Assembly: GCA_019419525.1 (NCBI GenBank)
Contig: DXZU01000030.1
Coordinates: 51,754 to 115,753 of the forward strand
Length of the DNA: 64,000 nucleotides
From: Collinsella sp.
GTDB lineage: Bacteria > Actinomycetota > Coriobacteriia > Coriobacteriales > Coriobacteriaceae
Direction: 5' to 3'
Shown here: positions 62,603-64,000 of the stretch, one piece after another
Position numbering within the stretch: the stretch's first letter is position 1
How the letters are laid out: the number at the start of each line of letters is the position of its first letter
Notes under the pieces: generated by a model
The model's input: the letters and a program-made list of their open reading frames with translations, nothing else
Database searches by the model: none
Told to the model about the DNA's origin: nothing
Translations under genes and position numbers: made by a program

Positions 62603-63184
62603 CTATACGAACCGATCGGGATAGAGGGTTTTGTAGCGAACCCAGGCATTATTGACACGAATCAGATACGCCTGCGTCTCGGGAAAGGTGATTGCATTAT
62701 GAAGCGACGTACTCTGCTGCGCCCATCCGTCGACATTGCCCATGCCGGCGTTATAGGCGGCAATGGCACTGTCAGTCGACCCGTTAAAATACGCTAGAAG
62801 ATACGAAAGATACGCACAGCCAAACTCGATATTCGTAGCCGGATCGTTAAGGTTGTCGGCCGAATACTCGCCACCGTCGACAAGGCCCTTGGCGATCATA
62901 TCCTGGGCAGTCTCGGGCATCAGCTGCATCAATCCCTGAGCACCCTGATTCGACTCGGCCTCGGGATCCCAATTCGATTCAGACTTAATGACAGCGCACA
63001 CCAGATACGGATCCAGATTATGCGAAATACTGGATTGCTTTACATACGCCTCGTAGTCAATCGGATACAGCGGCTTAAAGAAAGCGGCAGGAGCATATGA
63101 GTAAACGAATGAGATAAGGCCGAAGGCAAAAACGGCAGCCAGCGGTATAAGGCGATACCACGTAAGGAAACGTGTCTTAGGCAT
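62603..63184 (-). CDS. Lytic transglycosylase (SLT family)
   Basis: 193 residues with one N-terminal membrane helix (about 11-30) and an SLT domain. AVIKSESNWDPEAES holds the catalytic Glu, followed by GAQGLMQLMPETA and AIAAYNAGMGNVDGW. It cleaves peptidoglycan from outside the membrane. It overlaps coaE by 8 nt, so the two are coexpressed. Confidence 0.9.
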   Translation of the reverse strand: MPKTRFLTWYRLIPLAAVFAFGLISFVYSYAPAAFFKPLYPIDYEAYVKQSSISHNLDPYLVCAVIKSESNWDPEAESNQGAQGLMQLMPETAQDMIAKGLVDGGEYSADNLNDPATNIEFGCAYLSYLLAYFNGSTDSAIAAYNAGMGNVDGWAQQSTSLHNAITFPETQAYLIRVNNAWVRYKTLYPDRFV

Positions 63185-63818
63185 CGGCCTCCTCCTTATC
63201 CGCTACATCCCCGAACCCATGGCGCGAAAGCCATGCGTCCAGTTGTTCAAAGAGCGAGTTATCGTCTGCCGCATTGTCAATCACAGTTGTAGCGAGATTG
63301 CACAGCGCAGACTCTTCGGGCTGGCAAGCAGAACGGGCATCAAAATCAGATGGCTCCATGCCACGTTGAATAGCGCGCTCGCGACGAACTGACAAAGGGG
63401 CGCTGATGACCAAAATTTCATCAGCCAAGCCAAATGCATCCTCAAAACCAGTCGGAGCAGAAACCTCGACCACCGCAAAAGGATAACGGGGAGATGAAAC
63501 CGTACAACAAACCGGATCGAGAATCCTAAGCGAAAGCTGTTCAATCAGAATGGGATGCACGATGTCATTGAGCCGTGCGACCGAATCAGGAGAAGCGAAA
63601 GCTCGAGAAGCGAGGATGCCGCGGCGAATGCCGCCTTCCTCATCCAAAATGTCCCAACCGAATTCATCCGCGAGTGTATTGACGATATCAGAGCCCGGCA
63701 CATACAGCGATTTTGCAAGCTCATCCAGATCGATAAGCATAGCGCCACGAGATTCGAAATAGCGGCAGGCAGTTGACTTACCCGAAGCAATATTGCCCAA
63801 GACAAATACGGTAAACAT
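63177..63818 (-). CDS. coaE: Dephospho-CoA kinase
   Basis: Last step of CoA synthesis. 213 residues. P-loop VLGNIASGKSTACRYFESRG at the start, then the LIDLDELAKSLYVPGSD block and VVEVSAPTGFEDAF region typical of CoaE. The LID portion is more divergent than usual (RRERAIQRG). The ATG at 63818 has GGGAGGG upstream; a TTG directly before it is not needed. Confidence 0.87.
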   Translation of the reverse strand: MFTVFVLGNIASGKSTACRYFESRGAMLIDLDELAKSLYVPGSDIVNTLADEFGWDILDEEGGIRRGILASRAFASPDSVARLNDIVHPILIEQLSLRILDPVCCTVSSPRYPFAVVEVSAPTGFEDAFGLADEILVISAPLSVRRERAIQRGMEPSDFDARSACQPEESALCNLATTVIDNAADDNSLFEQLDAWLSRHGFGDVADKEEADA

Positions 63819-63944
63819 CAAGCCCTCCCTAACGCCAATGCGAGTAATTATCGCTCAAATATACTAGATGGACTCAAAATACAGCCAAACAGTAAGAGCA
63901 CATACGGGGGAGCTAGGTCCCAAAGTACAACGTATATACAACGC

Positions 63945-63976
63945 AAAAAAGGGGGAGGCCGCGAGGCCTCCCCCTT
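63945..63976. terminator. Terminator at the window edge
   Basis: GGGGGAGGCC and GGCCTCCCCC form a perfect stem with A6 on one side. On the minus strand it would terminate a gene beyond the window. The stretch 63819-63944 holds the coaE upstream region, with no promoter I could fix. Confidence 0.8.
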
Positions 63977-64000
63977 CCAAGTTCGATGACGGCTCGGTGC

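Noticed and set aside
1..64000. CRISPR array, prophage or integrase genes
   Set aside because: No regularly spaced direct repeats and no integrase, Cas or phage structural genes were seen. The only mobile gene is the RAYT transposase.

Overview
The window is high-GC bacterial DNA with mostly co-directional (minus-strand), tightly spaced operons. Gene content and order point to a strict anaerobe of the Actinobacteria, most likely a gut coriobacterium close to Collinsella. The reasons are an anaerobic nrdD/nrdG pair, rapZ next to whiA, a twin-arginine type lipoprotein signal on both ABC binding proteins, an acyl-phosphate/acyl-kinase pair and a host-glycan (sialic acid) catabolic operon. The genus is inferred from overall resemblance; no database search was possible.

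Layout. 1-1.8 kb: end of a membrane dipeptidase gene and a small zinc peptidase (plus strand). 1.8-7.1 kb (minus): nrdD, nrdG, folE, an HD hydrolase and folB, driven from a promoter with a pair of NrdR boxes. 7.3-15 kb (minus): an unusual acyl-metabolism cluster with a PPTase, a TetR regulator, a thiolase, its DUF35 partner, an odd acyl carrier protein, a phosphotransacylase, a butyrate-kinase-type enzyme, an MFS transporter and a frameshifted membrane protein. 15-21 kb: tRNA-Val, three identical tRNA-Gly, tRNA-Cys and tRNA-Leu, a GH13 glucosidase between two tRNA groups, and a two-gene phosphatase/anti-sigma switch. 21.6-27.6 kb: an Opp-type peptide importer. 27.9-33.9 kb: the glycolytic run gap-pgk-tpiA-gpmI followed by secG, with a RAYT transposase and its inverted repeats inserted between gpmI and secG. 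34-36 kb: whiA and rapZ. 36-46.6 kb: a sialic-acid operon (nanE, nanK, nanA, two acetyl-esterase-like proteins and an ABC importer with a fused permease-ATPase) behind a promoter that carries a palindromic operator. 46.8-54 kb: uvrC, murJ, a YbaK deacylase and uvrA. 54-60 kb (plus): an LTA-synthase-like gene with an in-frame stop, a Mrp ATPase and two flavoproteins. 60-64 kb (minus): uvrB, a lytic transglycosylase and coaE.

Most notable observations. (1) A family of long nested hairpins in intergenic DNA: stems of 18-31 bp with different arm sequences, three or four of which share short internal signature motifs. (2) The self-contained ACP/thiolase/DUF35/transacylase/kinase cluster with its own PPTase and TetR, which could couple acyl-group release to ATP formation. 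(3) An esterase pair in the sialic-acid operon in which one member has lost its nucleophile serine but kept the Asp and His. (4) A RAYT element bracketed by 36-nt inverted REP-like repeats. (5) A conserved A/T-palindrome plus CTTGC(A/G) promoter architecture in front of all three tRNA units. (6) Two interrupted genes, one by a G-tract frameshift and one by an in-frame TAA.
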